NCBI RefSeq assembly: GCF_000003815.2
Contig: NC_049981.1
Coordinates: 914,636 to 971,114, forward strand
DNA from: Branchiostoma floridae
Taxonomy: Eukaryota > Chordata > Leptocardii > Amphioxiformes > Branchiostomatidae
Length of the DNA stretch: 56,479 bases
Reading direction: 5' to 3'
Positions within the stretch are counted from its first letter, which is position 1. Every line of letters starts with the position of its first letter. The position numbers and the translations under genes were made by a program. The notes below the pieces were generated by a model. The model worked only from the letters and a program-made list of their open reading frames with translations, did not search any database and was not told where the DNA came from. Positions 24,132-39,100 of the stretch are shown here, piece by piece.

Positions 24132-27100
24132 ATGCTGCCGAAAATTTAAACTTCAATGTAAACGTTATGAAAGATTACCACAGAGCGTGCGTATGCCCTC
24201 ACGATCACTGGTAGTGGTGGCAGTCGAAACCAGGTTCCTTCTTCAAAACTGGTGAAATGGACGGTGTGATTTTTATAATCTAACCACGTAAGACAGTCAG
24301 TCCTGTTGACCACCACCTGGGGACCAGTTGAAAGGAACAGTAAACATATATGCATGTGGCTTAATTAGTGACCAACATAGAATCTGCAAAGATAGGCTTC
24401 ACAGGAAATGCGACACCATGCGGTCTAGGGAGACTGGGAAGCATATGCATTTAAATTCGCAAAGTCGCTACTCAATTCCCCAAGTTTCAGGCATTGGTTG
24501 CCTCCGACCCGTTCTCAGATTCATGCAAGATGCCTGAAGGAAGCAAATCAACTTGATATCAATCTTGCCAAAACAAATCATTAAAAATGAGCCCAATTCC
24601 ATATTTTGCAGCCCTTCCTAATAAACTAAAATTGGAGTTGACAAGAGTTGACTACAAGTTGAAGTCCTCCATCACCATTGTCAACTACTACTCTGCAGTA
24701 ATAGCTATTTCAGTTATCCCCATCTGTATTGTTTTATAGTGTTAATGTTAGTCTTATTACTATGCTTTTTATTACTTTACTATGTTAAGTTTTAATGCAT
24801 GTGTGTGAATATTTTAAATGCCTGAATATGTTATTCAGCGCGCTACAGCGCTGTCATGTATTCGGCGATCGGTTGCAATCAATAAGCTATCATTATTATA
24901 TCCCTTAGCTAACATTGAGCAATCTACTGCCTCTACCATGACGACTGCTTTGAGTAATTTTGGTGTTTCAGGAATACGTTACAGCATCTATCTGTTGCCG
25001 GGTCACGGGTTGATTTTAACTGAAAGTTAAGGAATTCGGTTGCCAGGCGGTGCGCAAAGGTAGTCCCACGGGGCCACATTAAGTGTTGCCCGAAAGTACC
25101 TAAACCTAAACTACCCCTAATACCCCACTCACAATAGGCGCGATTCGATCGGACGACGAGTCTGCGAGCTCTAATTTACGAGGAGGCATGACCCTGATGC
25201 CGACGAAGAAATGGCAGAGTTCCCCCTTCCCGTCAGGGTCATGCCTCCTCGTAATTTAGAGCTCGCAGACTCGTCGTCCGATCGAATCGCGCCTAATGTG
25301 AGGGGGGTATTAAGGCCCCTTTTTCCGATTGTGAGCATAACATTGGCACTCCTATGCCTTACCTGTGAGAATACCCTAAATGTGTTTCAGCTCATAATTT
25401 GCCTAAACTGCAATGCTCGTTTGAACTATATAGACCTGAACACGGTTTCAAGTATATATAACATTGAGTCTTTCCCACTCCACGGGATGTATATATATGG
25501 CCGTGTCCAACTATGTTTATTTAGCCACACGGCTTGTTCATTAATAGTGTTTGGCATGCCATGGTTCTATTTCTCCTAAACATTCTATTTTGAATATCCA
25601 CCTGAAAGTCCTGTGATGATATCATTGTTACGACTTCTCGCTTCCGTTTCCCCCTCAGAATCCGGTTAGTCAGTTCGTTTATGGCTAGAAAGGCCACGGT
25701 GGTGGCGTTTCGATTCTGCAGATTGAAGTACAAAAAACAAAATAGTTATGTTTTGCTGAATAGACCAATAGTACATGCGTATGTTTGCCACCCTTGAAGA
25801 CATTGAAGAACATATTAAACAGATGCAGTTCTCTACCTTGGACAAAGTTGACCCGGTGGTATTCGTATCTTCAGGCGGACCGATTCCATTGTGTTTCCAT
25901 CTTGCAACAACCTCAGAACTTTTGAAGATATTGAAAGTACCTAGAACGTAAAAAAATACATACTTATAGAAGTTGATGAAGGTAAGACATAGAGGTCATA
26001 CGGTGTGACAGATAGAAGAAACTTAAGAAGTTGAATATAGTTTTGGAAGTTTTGGAGTTTCCAAAATCATATCCAGTTGCTTGTGAGTGAATGGTATTTG
26101 AAATACATACACACCAATTGATTACTTGTCTAAAGCATACATATTTCAATCACCGCTGTTTGAAAAACTGTTTTTTGCTCCCTCTTGCAAGACGATTTCG
26201 GATGTACCCAGAACGAAAGGAACGTCGTCGCCTGTAATCTATTTGTTAGCATGATATTCAAATTCAGGAGGCTTGGTGCAGTAATTTTTTGGCCAATCAA
26301 ATTGTCAAGATGACAGAGCCTTTCTTTTAAGTCTTTCTTGTGTTCCTTGACTTGAAGATGGAGTGAAACAGTTGTCACAGTGCTAAACGGTCAGAGAGAC
26401 ATCCTACCAACATTGCAGTATTGCTGCTTCAATATTTTTGTTTAGGTTTCCTAAAACGCTACGTTATAGGAATTATTCCTAACTATATACGGTGTATATC
26501 ATGAATTCCTTGAAAACGTAATGGAGACCGGGTTAAACGACATGTGTACTTTTAACGTAAGTCAGCGTACCAAAATCTATTTTAGCATATGAATATTACT
26601 AAACATGGAAGATTTAGTTAGCACACCTGTCATGATGATACCAGCTACCCTCTCGACTTCTCCTTGTGATATATTTGTGACTTTGCTATTCATAAACTTT
26701 GCCATGTGGAGAAGTTGCCCGGCCGCACTAACCTGTGATAAAGCGTAGAAAACGGTTATTGTGTTAATAAAAGGTTTGCTTTGCCAAGAGATGAGCAGAC
26801 GTTCAAGTGGAATTTGAGAGACCCAATCCCGTTTTGCGCACAACTGGAATAGGTTGTGATTCTTCGAAAGTGTGGTGAGGTCTTGAACGTGCTCCACGCG
26901 TGACTCTCCTTAAACACGTGAAGCCGACGCCGTAACTTTAACGTAAGATTCTAAATCGTTAAACCTCTGTGCAAAGGGCATAACTATGCGAAATTTATGA
27001 CGTAAAAGTGGGTGAATGTCGTACCTGTGCGTCTGCCGTGACCTGGTCATCGTAATGAGTAGCATGAACAAGAGACTCGGATGACTGGATGACGGATTCC

Positions 27101-30100
27101 ACGTTCTTTATAGGAACTCTCCCAACGTTATAGATGATTGACTGTCTGGCCTGTTGAGAAATCATCAACATAGAGACGGTTATTGTATAAAATATTCAAG
27201 GGTTAATGACCTGCCCGTGTATATGGTGTGAAAAGGCCCAGTGATTTGCTTTAATTAACGAAGAAAATCGCTGAGTGAGCGAAGTCAACAACCCCATACG
27301 TTTAATCTTACCCTATAGTTAGGGACATTCAGAGAGTCATTAATACGCTAGAGATGTTTTCTCTGTGCTCAGGGTTCAGCCATAACCATAAAACAACATA
27401 GATATTCCTGTCTGTACGCTACCAGAACTTTCAAAAGCTAAATTGACAGCTAGACCACATAAACCAATTAGAAGCCATCGGGAGTCCAGACTCTTTCTGT
27501 TGCAAAGAGAAAAGGCAGGGTCTTACGACAGAGGGCTGAAAGTATTTAGCTTATCAACTGTCAGATCTGTTTGAAAAAAAAAATTCTTAACTAGTTATCA
27601 ATAACACATTACTTGTTGTCAACCAAAGAAAAATCACACACAACCTGCAACAAGGCTAAGGATACAATATCGTAATTTCCTTAAAAAAATGGATGCACTT
27701 ACTGTACTCCAGTCAGTCACTTCATACGCTCCTTCCTCGCGGATGTTGTTGAGAGTTGCAGCTATGATGGTACTTAAGTGCACGGCCTCCATTTTGTTTC
27801 CCAAGCGGATGGCGTTCTCCACCTCAGCGTTGGTAGCGTCGATTGCGGTGAGCAGGTCCTCAAAGGTAGGCAGCCGGACCTGTATTTATACATATTTATC
27901 ATCGCTATATAGTCAAAATAAAAACTTACGAACCGCAGACGGCAAGATACAGACTCACTAATTCGTTAGGGATCATCTTTGTGCGCTAGAGTTTCTTTCC
28001 TACAATATTTTTACTTGCTTAAAAACGCTATGTGAAGCTGTACTCTAGTTAGTGATTTATTTTAACAGTGCCACAAGGAAAGGGAAAAAAAAGAAGAAAA
28101 GGTAGTTCGAGAGCTTTTTTGACCCGTAGAGGCAGTGGGTTGTTTCCTAGTGTGTCAAGGACACTGTATTGGAAGGCAGAGACAATCCCTCTCCTTCCAA
28201 TATTATTACCGCCCCAAAGGAGTAACCATTATTACATCTGGGTGGAATGAGGAATAAGGAAAGGCTTAAAAGTGCCTTTCCCAAGGGCACAATATGTCAT
28301 GACAGGATTCCAACCTAGGACGTCTGGGCCAAATACCTCTCAATTACGCCAAAATAAAATTACCAAAATTTCCAGAAAATGGTTTCATTCATAAGCACCC
28401 ATGGCCATGCTTAAAAGATCGTTTAAGTGTAAACATTATCACCCTTACCGTCAGCTGAACCTCAGATGTTTTTCTCGTTCCCTCCTGGTCTGTCATCAGC
28501 ACCAGAATGAAGACCTTGTAGTCATCAGACGCCAGGCCGGACGGTAGCTTGAACGGACGCGGCGACGGCGACTGTTTCGAATGAGAAACAAAGGACGTAA
28601 AATGAAAGGTAAATGTTAAGGTAAAGGTAGTGCCAGAGCCTTTTGAGGCCGCAGGGGACCTGGGTTGTCTTAAAGCCTATATCCTTTCCTTGCCATCGCG
28701 TCTTCAAGCGCTTAATATGTTTTTGCGTTTACTTGTAACAACTGTTGTAAGAGAAATATAAACATAGATATTCTGTCTCACTGGCCTACCTAAGTGAATT
28801 TCTATATCACTCAAGCTTACAAATATTCTAGCCAATAATACGTTTTCTTGAAATTGGTGTCTTAATATTGTTTTTAGTGTAATTGCCTAATGGAGCTAAC
28901 AAGTATGGCGTTCAGAACAATTCAGGATGTCTCATGGGAGATTCTGAAATTTGAATAAGAGTTGAAATCTAATTTTCTTTTTCTGTGGATGAGATGTAAA
29001 TAATAATGTATTTTCACAACGTTTTAAGAATGCCTATACTCACCATTCCATGCTGCAGTAAGTTGTAATGTCCCGACTCGTCGGAGTCCGCTAGAGTGCT
29101 GACTGAGGCTGTAGCTCTCGTTCTGTAGTAGTACTCATAGCGAATCGCTCCAGCGCCTTCAAAGTCTAGTGACACAAAAGGAAACAACCCTTTTAGTTTG
29201 CGTGAACAATTTCATGAATATCCAGAGATAGATAGATGGATATATAATTTACTGACTTTAATTGATTTACCAGCCTCATGAAACTATTTACGGACGTAAA
29301 TAGTTAACATTACACATACATTTGTTTTAATATGAAGAACCCAAACCTTAAGGGGTGGGGTTTAAAAATTGAAATCCTATTAGTTTCACCGTTACCCGAA
29401 TGTTCCACTGGACTTAATTTCCACTGGACTTAATTTGAAAATACATTCATTTTGAATGATAAAATATCAATTACAATGAAATCACCTATCACAGATCGTA
29501 TTTCTTCGGTAATGATGCAACTGTGCCTTTATTTGCATAAAATGATGCCTTCATTTGTATAATGGGATAGGAAACATCTATCATTTACGACAGTGTAGTT
29601 AACATTGACGTTTTCAAATTAGACTATCATTTTCATAATTGGTATCTATCAATGATCGTCTGTTTCTGCGTTAACGTTACATATTATATGTGGTAAATTT
29701 ACTACCAAAGAACAATGTGGATATATGACATTTTCTGAAATGTTTGCCGCTGTAAGTTATCATTCAAATGTTAAGCTAGTGTTTGTTCAATCATCTCCAT
29801 CAGTATAGGACCTAATGATAAAAGTCTGGCATGCGGAAAGAAGTTAACATACCGAGGCAGCTCAAATCAAATCTGGTGGTCAAAGCGATCCCTTCGGTAG
29901 GGCCTGCAGAGCAGAGGTTTGACACTTCCCGGCATTCACAGCCCTCCCCTGTCCACGATGTGTCCAGCTCACTGTAGGACTGGTTTCCGTTGCACTCAAC
30001 TAACGCCGTGGTAGCAAAAATTTAGTGTCTAGGTTATTATTTTTTATGTCTTTAATTATGGCTAATAAGGCAGTTCTTGTTCTTCGGCAGTTGCCGGGTC

Positions 30101-33100
30101 AAAACAGTCAAAACAGTAATTATTAAAGGGATATACAATTTTGTACATGATACACACCCTTCTGATGCTGTGAAATATCTATTCTTACCAATCGTACATC
30201 CAATTTGAAATGCTGCCATCAGCCAATAAAGTTAATTTCCGCCCATTATAATACAAATGTCATAGAAAACCAGCTGACGGTTCGGAACATTGCACCGCGA
30301 CAAAAATTTCTTCGGTTAAGCAAAGAATCAAACGTAATGAAAACTTGCAATTTTAGTTTACATGTCTTTGCACTGCAATACAACATTTTTCGTGAGTAGC
30401 TGAACAGAGTTTCTTACATGTAGCGTTTACTATGATGAGCCAAGACTAACTTGACGGAAGTGGAAACATAATTTGTAAGATTCTATGACGATGTTCAACA
30501 ACATCAGGGGTGAATGTTTTGTACTGATTCACGCGCACTGACAAATTCTACCCAAGGGTATCTATTTCATGATCATAACCTTGACCTTTGTCTTTCCAAC
30601 AACTACCAACTATTATCGTAATCCATCCAGAGGTTCTTGAGTTATGCTGACAACAAACACCCGGAAACTCAAACAAACACACAGGCAGACATACCGACAC
30701 ACCCAAAACTATATCTCCGTTTTCATGGAGATAAAAAGATTACAGGCTACAATCTTCCAGGCACACCTGACCCACCGCTACGGTACATTCACGGTGTCTA
30801 AAGAAGTAGGTATCTATTCTCGAGATCGCCTGCATAGACAGCTGCGATTTCGGTACTTTATTGTTTGTTTGCTGCCTATTTGCTTAAGAAACAAAGTGAT
30901 TACAATAGATAAAAATGGCGATAAATACAACTGTAAGATGGTGGCAAGAAGCTTGATAGCTTATAAAATGGCCAACGCCTACTTCTGACTTTGTGTTGAA
31001 GCTGAAAATCCCTAATCATGTTGTTTTTCTTCTACTTTTTGAAACGACGATATCAAATTATTGTATATTCCGCAAATGATACTATATCCTCATAATCTTA
31101 GCTAGAAAAACATGACTTACCCGAGGACACAGGTACCGGTATGTCGGCTGTACAGACGGGTTGACGCGCGTTAGCAGGCGGGGCCGAAATGGTGAACTTC
31201 CACTCTGCATAGCTGCAGCTGTCGGATGGGCAGAGAACCCCATTGACCAGGATGTCCAGACGTATGATGTACTCTCCTGGAACCTGAAACAAACCCAGTA
31301 CGTCAGGGATCAGTAATACGCGTGCAGACATGTACAAGACAGTATGAGTTGCGCATTGACATTCGTTTAGATCCGGTTTGTACCAACATGTTGTGTATCA
31401 TTTTGCCTTTACTGTGCAAACTAGCCACAAACTTTACTTAAGCCAAAGTGTATCAATAGAGAAGCCATACGGACTGAAATATATGCTGCTGTGTAACGAC
31501 TGCCTATTAATAAGCCCATGCTGCTTTTAACAATGTTCCTGATTAAATTTAACCATCATAAGTATCTGACAGTGGAAAAAATACATTATTCGAAATTTTC
31601 CCTGAAGTGCCAGGGGTGTACTAACTAACCTGTCAATCAGACTATCACAGTGACGCCCACCTTGCACATGGGAATGAAACACTGATGGTCCTGAACATGT
31701 TTTTTTTTTCAACTTATAACAACAACATAAATATTTTCAGAAACACTGTTTACTAAAATGTTCCAGTTCTAAAACTTGTAAACAAATTCAGTGACTTCGC
31801 AAATTGTTCCCAGTTCAACAGTTCTGCGATGGTCTAAAAAATCTAAACTGCAAAATATGAAAGAAACTGTAAAATCAGTCTACATTATAAATACAAACTT
31901 CAAACTGACTTATGGCAAATAAAGTGAACGAAACTGACAGTTGAATTATAAAAAAATTAGTTCGATCCTGACACCTTAAGGGTGAAAATGTGTGCACATT
32001 GAAAAACTTAACCAAACTTATGGTTTACAAATCTACAGAAGTTTTGTTTGGAAAATTGTCCATTCGGATGATCGACTCGAATCCTGCTGCAGATGTGATA
32101 TATGTCTGTTATGTACAACATGTTATAGCAATTGGTCTTGGAAAGGGCGAGGTTGAGTTGCAAAACCGTCTGCTTTGCCCACGGGATATCAACAAACTCG
32201 TCGGGTGGGCGGGGCAGTACTAAATCAACTTAGCCAGGCAGTAACCGCGATCTAACTATTACTTGCAATCAATAGGTTCTAAGATATCCCGCCGGACACG
32301 CACGCGCACATGAAAATTCCTTGCGGAGGAATCTATATTTTTGATGGGTTTGATCGACTAAGTGTAAAACGAATATGAAGAAAATTCAGCAGATCTTACA
32401 GTGAAGACATTTTCTTTGACGATCAGTTCGTCTTCGTCCTGGGCCGTCCGAGTGTCGTTCTCCCAGTCCATGCCGCTGAACTCATCCGGGGACTGTTTCA
32501 GGCTCCAGTGGAAGGAGTGTTCTGGGCCCAGTTCCTGAAGTTTTACCCAACTATAAATCCATTGACCACCAAACCATCTGCTTTGTATATCGTAGCAGTC
32601 TGTCCACAGCCTTAGCCTCTGGAAATACTTGGTGGCCAGGTAGTTGCAGTTGTCACCAAGGGTACATCTAGCATCGAAGGTTAATATATAAAAGTCAATC
32701 CAACTTACATTTATCGAGAAGGGGTGACTCTGTGTGACCAGTGAAACGCAAGCCTTATCTAACCCTCTTCGCACTACTACGTGCTACCTTAAGAATCTTT
32801 ATGCTTCCACTCAATTCATGACATCTGCTTAAACTTTTAATAGTATAGCAATAGTTTGTCCCTGAAAGCACATATGCATAAACAGACTAAACTAAAGGTT
32901 TGGGCCATCACGCGTCTATGGGCCTGACCAGTGCTTTCAATTTAGCTGCAATTAATTAAACCCACCCAGACGGGGGCTAAAAGTGCCAGTGCCAAATCTG
33001 ACGTCATATATATACATTGTATATAACTCCCAAGCTTCTTGTGCTAGGACAACCAAACTCGGTGACTTTTCCTTAGTAAGTTGATCATTTTTTGTGTTGC

Positions 33101-36100
33101 CAAGGCCATGGGTCTTCCAACATTCGCTAATTTTGGTTTTGAAACATAAGATTTTAAGGTCTTCTTGCTAAACCACACTTGTTTTTCATATATGTTTAAT
33201 ACATAAAATATTTTCTTGTAAAATCTATTATTGAATATACATGATTTATGGTAATGTTATATATAATTGGTCAAAATCTAAGGTGGCTGGCCATATTATG
33301 AAGACAACTATAATCAGCTTATTTTCTTATCTTCTTCATAACCACTTGGTATCTTCTTACGAAAACATTCATGTGAACGTTTTCAGTCCATTTTCATTTG
33401 ATTTTGTGTTTATATGTAACTAAAGATGTATCTTAAATCATTTAAGGTTGATGATCCACGATGGTATATTGAAAGCGATAGCGTCATTTTAACGTGATAG
33501 TGGTTGCTTTTGACAACAGAAGACTTGAATGTTAATAAGAAACCATTTATTGTTAACGGTTTGCTTAATAGCTTTAGGTATATTGGAATTACGTCTTTAA
33601 ACAGTTTTAGCCAATAAAATCAACTTAATGACGTACTGATTACGTCATATTACGTCATTATGATATCAAAAGTACATAAGTTACAAAACTTTACAATTTT
33701 TAAGCAAATAACTTCCTAAAAATATGGTGATCGTACAGTTAGCCGTTTTGGAATTATAAAGGGGGCCGAATGCTGATACCTTATTCGGCAAGTGGGCTGT
33801 CCTTGGGGTATCAGAGTCACCTCTTGTTCATACGGAAGCCAACGGCCTTGTGCCAAAGGATGCGCAGCCCTAATGATGAAGGTCCCCGACGTGGCCCTCA
33901 CAGGAGATTCATTGTCGACAAAAGCGTTGTCAAACCCATTGCTTCCGCCCGGGCCTACCTCTAACACCTGATTGCAGTCTGTTCCTAAATAAAAAAAAAC
34001 AAAAACAAGACGTATGTCTACCTTTGTTTTGCAATGACAATGAAAAAGTCCAATTTAAAGTTCCTTGAACGACACAATTAGGATTATCTGGCATCTGAAT
34101 AAGATTTTTAGTTTGTACACCTCCTAGTGTTTTATTAAACCTAAGTTTCAGTTATCTGGCGCATTCTTTAGGACATTTCTAACTGGTTCGCATTGCAGTG
34201 CAGTATAGGTGTCGCTGCTTACTCTCCAAGCAGAGATTAGACTCACCTCTGGCTGTTTTTTTTAAGGTTTTGGGCCGCGAGACATCAAGAAAGTGTACAA
34301 AATGTTAGCACGATAAAACAACAAAAAAAGAGCCTAAACCTCTGTTTGGAAAGTAGTCGCTGCTCACATATTTACAGATGCGAAAACACAGACCCGGTGA
34401 TGTTGCCACTGGTGATGTTGCCCTCCCGGGGCGAAATCACTGGCGATTTTGCCCTTGATTTTGGCAACGCCCCACAAATTGCAATTTCAAACTGATACCA
34501 ATACACGAGCTTGATCCATAACTGCAATCATAATATTTGTACTAATGTTATGACATGGTGATGATATAGTTGGATTTGTTTCAATTGATTAGAATGGCTG
34601 TTGGGTCTGTTCTGTATCTTTATCTATATAGCCGGTATAACCGCCGTTCGGCGTAACACACCAGCTTCGCAGGCACGCGGCGCGGCAGCAGCTGGTTATA
34701 TTACACCGAACGGCCCGTCACACTTAGCTTTTGCACATCTATCTGCAAGCGTTCTTTAAAACTACCCAGAGAAGATGCCCCTACTGTACTTGGTGATAAC
34801 AAATTCCACTCTAAGATAGTTCTGAAAAAGTTCAAATTTTTAAACACATCAATCCTAGATCGGTAACTCTAGTATTTGAAGGCATGAATGTTTCCTGTTA
34901 TTTTTTGAGCTGGAATTAGATACTTATCAGTTGGTACGTCCACCAGTTTATTGGTCATTTTGCACATCATGGAACGTCTGGACATTTTCCTTCTGTCTTC
35001 AAATGACATACACTGCAAATCTGTTTTCATTTTGGTAACACTGTTGTATTCCCTTGTAACATAAACTTGAGTCTGGACATAAGACATAATTCAATGTATT
35101 CCCCTATCCCGAAGAACCTATATCTTTTAAAGAAAAATCTCTACCAAAAAAGTATGAAGTTTTGATTATGCAAATAAGGCACTCATTGGCATAACACGCA
35201 TTTTGTTGAATGTGCCTTGCCTACAAGTACTTTGACCTCCAATATGATTTTTTTTGTATTTATCTTTACATTATGTGTTTACCTTTACATTTACCTGCGC
35301 GTAGATGGTGCTCATTATTAGAAACTAGTATAATGATAATTAATATTGGGTTTTGGTATTGCTTTGAAAATGTTTCCATCACAAGAAGGAAACCGTGACA
35401 AAATGGAAACATGTAGCTGACATTTACATGCTCGTAGCACTGTTTTTGTTAACTTGTTATCAATATCATTTATCTCAACATTACACTCGGCGGTCGGTTG
35501 CTAGGATATTCTTTCTCGTTGCTATGCGCGTTCGATATCGGGTTACAGGGGGCCTACTATGGGATCACCATATAATATTTGAAAATAAAGAAAATGTTAT
35601 GGCAATGACAATCTTTTCAAAACAAGATGAATTTAGCAATTTTACATATTGTGTATCTTGCCGTTTGAACTTAAAAAGCTGTTTTGTTTCGATTTTGCTT
35701 CCAAAGACGATTATTTTTTTTTCAAGGAAGGCCTTTAATTTGACCAAACATTTGATAAAATGGGCCGCATATGCCATCGAAAATTCATGATTTTTATAAA
35801 TTTCATCTTTGAGGAAAATAAAACTTTTGTTTTATGGATTTTTTTTAATTTTAAGCAAAGTTACAGTCTCAAATATGTCATTTTTTCCACCAAAATACCA
35901 GTAATTCAAAATCGAGGGCATTTTTTAAGAATCCCCAAAACAGAAATCTCGGAGAAAACTGTTGCGGTCATTTTGAGCCGTCAATGGTTAAGTTGGACTT
36001 TTCTTGGTCGCGATCTTAAACGATGTTTGCACGCATGTCATGCCGCACGTATATATAGCGGGAGGGTGTAATTGACACCGGTGTAAACAACACTCATATT

Positions 36101-39100
36101 CAAGATCACCAACAAAAACGCCAGAAGCTTCGTTACATATTATATGTCTCCAAGAAAATGACAGTATGTGCTGTCCAGAAGCGGTATCTCTTTGGTTGAT
36201 GCAGTTGGGGAAAAAATGACAGACAGCACTGTTTTACCTAATATGACCCCAGATCACCCCAAATAGAACAAGGTTTCGTTTCAAAATACATCAGATCAAA
36301 CATCGTAGAACAAGGTTCGAATTCGACCAGACATGGGAGGTTTTGAGACCGAATTTGGCCGCCGTGACAACAAAAATGTGTCTTTTTTTAAATGCAATGC
36401 TTATTTGCCCCAAACCAAGTGATATCGATTTTCCAGGTATCACATCTTAAATTAATAAGGTGTCAAATAGGCACCAGGTAACACACCATACGCCCGAGTG
36501 CCATACAGTACTAGCTATAGGTAGCACACCTGATATGTAGGACCTTGCTGCAGGATTCTTTTGACTATGCTGATATTGCCAACAATAAGTTCCAGAAAAC
36601 GTAGACATACTGGAACCTTAACAAGTGAATATGATCATCAACACAATAAAATGATATGCATAAACATTCAACCAAGGGCTCTACATACAGACCCCAAAAG
36701 GAAGCGATATTCTAGAGGGGGGGTCACTAGCGATTTCGGGGCGGGGGGATCTAGATCGCTAGCAACACACACGCACACACACACACACACGCATACACAC
36801 AATACCACCTTTAGGAGGTGACAACCATCCTTCCCGGAGGTAATTATCATACCGTCTGGGCGGCGACAGGTCCATTCCCATTTGTCTGGTAATCTACGTG
36901 AATAATGGTTCACATATTCCACACCATATATGTATTCTCCAGGTAGAGCATCCGGGTCCAGAATCTCCGCATCTTCATATACTCCCATAAGATAGCCACC
37001 ACTCTGGGACCTTGAAGACAGTAAAAAAATATGCGTCCATGTTATTTTTATGACATAGTAAGTAAAGCTGTTTTTGCTTTCATATTTATGTAGCTTATCA
37101 TTGTAGTGCACTGTAGTTTCATGCTTCGTAGGGGAGGGTCCACCAAATGAGCCTTCCAATGCAAGACATGGTTAAGTCATGCAAAACAATTGTAAAACAC
37201 ATTTGACTACATTTAAAACCACAAATCTACTTTGCACTACTACTGCACATATGGATTTGGCGGGTTTGTTCCTGTGGTAAGTAGGAGGTCATGTCCGGCG
37301 TGTCAACCAACTCAAGCCAAAAGACTGTAACGGTACCGTGATGCCGCCCCTTGTCGTGATCAAAGTTAGTCATGGGACATCTTTTATGTGAGGGAATTTT
37401 CCTATGAATGTCGAGTGGACATTACATCCCAACCTTTAAACAGCATGCCAACATCAGTTGGATTTTTCGTTTTTGTTGGATTTTTGCAGGAAATATAGAG
37501 TGGGTGGGTGAAATGAAATTGATAACTAAATGCTACAAAAAATTCCCCCAAGTTATTACATAGGTGTAAAATTCACTTCAAACACCTGATTTTTAACATT
37601 TATTGAACTAATAAAAGAATGTTTAATGGCTAAGACGACAGGGACAGAAATTTGACTTTGAAATTGGCTTTGGAATTCTGCGACATCGTTTTCTGATACA
37701 ATCGTTTTGTAATTTACGGCATATTTTTTGCTCATTTTTTAGTTGCTTTGTACGATTTACAATATGTATGGTCGAAAATGTTTTTTTTTTGTAAATCGAA
37801 AATTGATGCTAACGCTATTGTCATCCTATGAGATGCGGAAGCTACGCTACAGTACCTAGGGACACCGCCAGATGGCCTAAAATCTAATGATGGCCTAAAA
37901 TCTCATAGATTCCAGTTTTCGCCACACCCTATGAACACACTCATATGTATTAATAACACATTAAGTATGATACCAATCCATCCAGTCATTTTTGTGTTAT
38001 CTTGTTGACAGAAATAAAGACACACAAACGCTAGTGAAAATATAACCTCCATGACATACTTCATTAACCTCCATGACATATTTCATGGAGGTAATATCGA
38101 ATCGGAGGGCCAAGAAATAAATTCGCTGTAACATGTTTATTCATTATAACAAGCAGCTTACCGCCTGGATCCTCCGATGATTAAGATATTGATAGGTGAT
38201 CGTTTGAGTATCACCCAGGTAGATACCGTTGCCATGGTAACGCCACCGCTATGCGTTACATAGACACACAGCTGTAATTTGAACTTGCCAGGAATTAGCG
38301 AGTTGCCAGGAATCGTGAGTGTGTTGGCCTCAAACATCACATCCCTGTTTAGGTGAGAATTAAGCGTCGTAAAGGAAAAGAAAAAACATAAACAAACAAT
38401 AAGCAAGCACGTCACAAAGAGCAAAGAACTACTGGTAATATTTCCCACTTATTTAAAAACACATATTCTAATTTGCCTGGAAACTTTCAGGTTTGATGCT
38501 TCAGAACACAGTGTTTATCTGCGACCACCGGAGTCTTTAAAGTCAATCAATCATTTACAGGTATCATTATTTCTGATGCATGGTGGCTACAGACGCCGAC
38601 AGTTCTTGCCAAGTTTGTCTGTCATGGGCGTGTGTTGTGCGACCGATCGAGAAATTTGAATCAACGTCAACGTAATAGCCGACGGAGTATCAACTATATT
38701 GTATAGTAGTGTATCATATCGGCTTCCATGCAGATTGTGTCAGGAGTATAAACGCGAATGAAGTTGGTTTATAAATGCGAATGACATTTAGAGCTGGCTG
38801 CCTGGGTGAGTCGCCTGAACCCACATTACCCCTTTAAAACATAATAAAAATTGATATTGTTTTCATTTATTTTGTAAATGGGTACCATCATATGCATCTT
38901 TAATATATTTGTTTGCCGTGCTTCTCTATTGCACCCTAATACAATTTTATCCGCGTCGATGTCAGTGACCTTGTGGACCTTAACGATAGAAAAATTTTGA
39001 TATGCTACCTTAGGTGTACCTTATGCAACCATAGGTGTGTGATAGAAAATACTTATACAGCAGTCATCCATTAAATATTTGCCATGCGGTGTTGTTGATA

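Noticed and set aside
35395-35790. 131-codon plus ORF in gene A intron 7
   Set aside because: AT-rich, no domain, no splice context; overlaps another long ORF on the opposite strand.
36668-37159. 163-codon minus ORF
   Set aside because: Only its central part (36853-37010) is exon 7; the rest is intron read-through and a CA-repeat translation.
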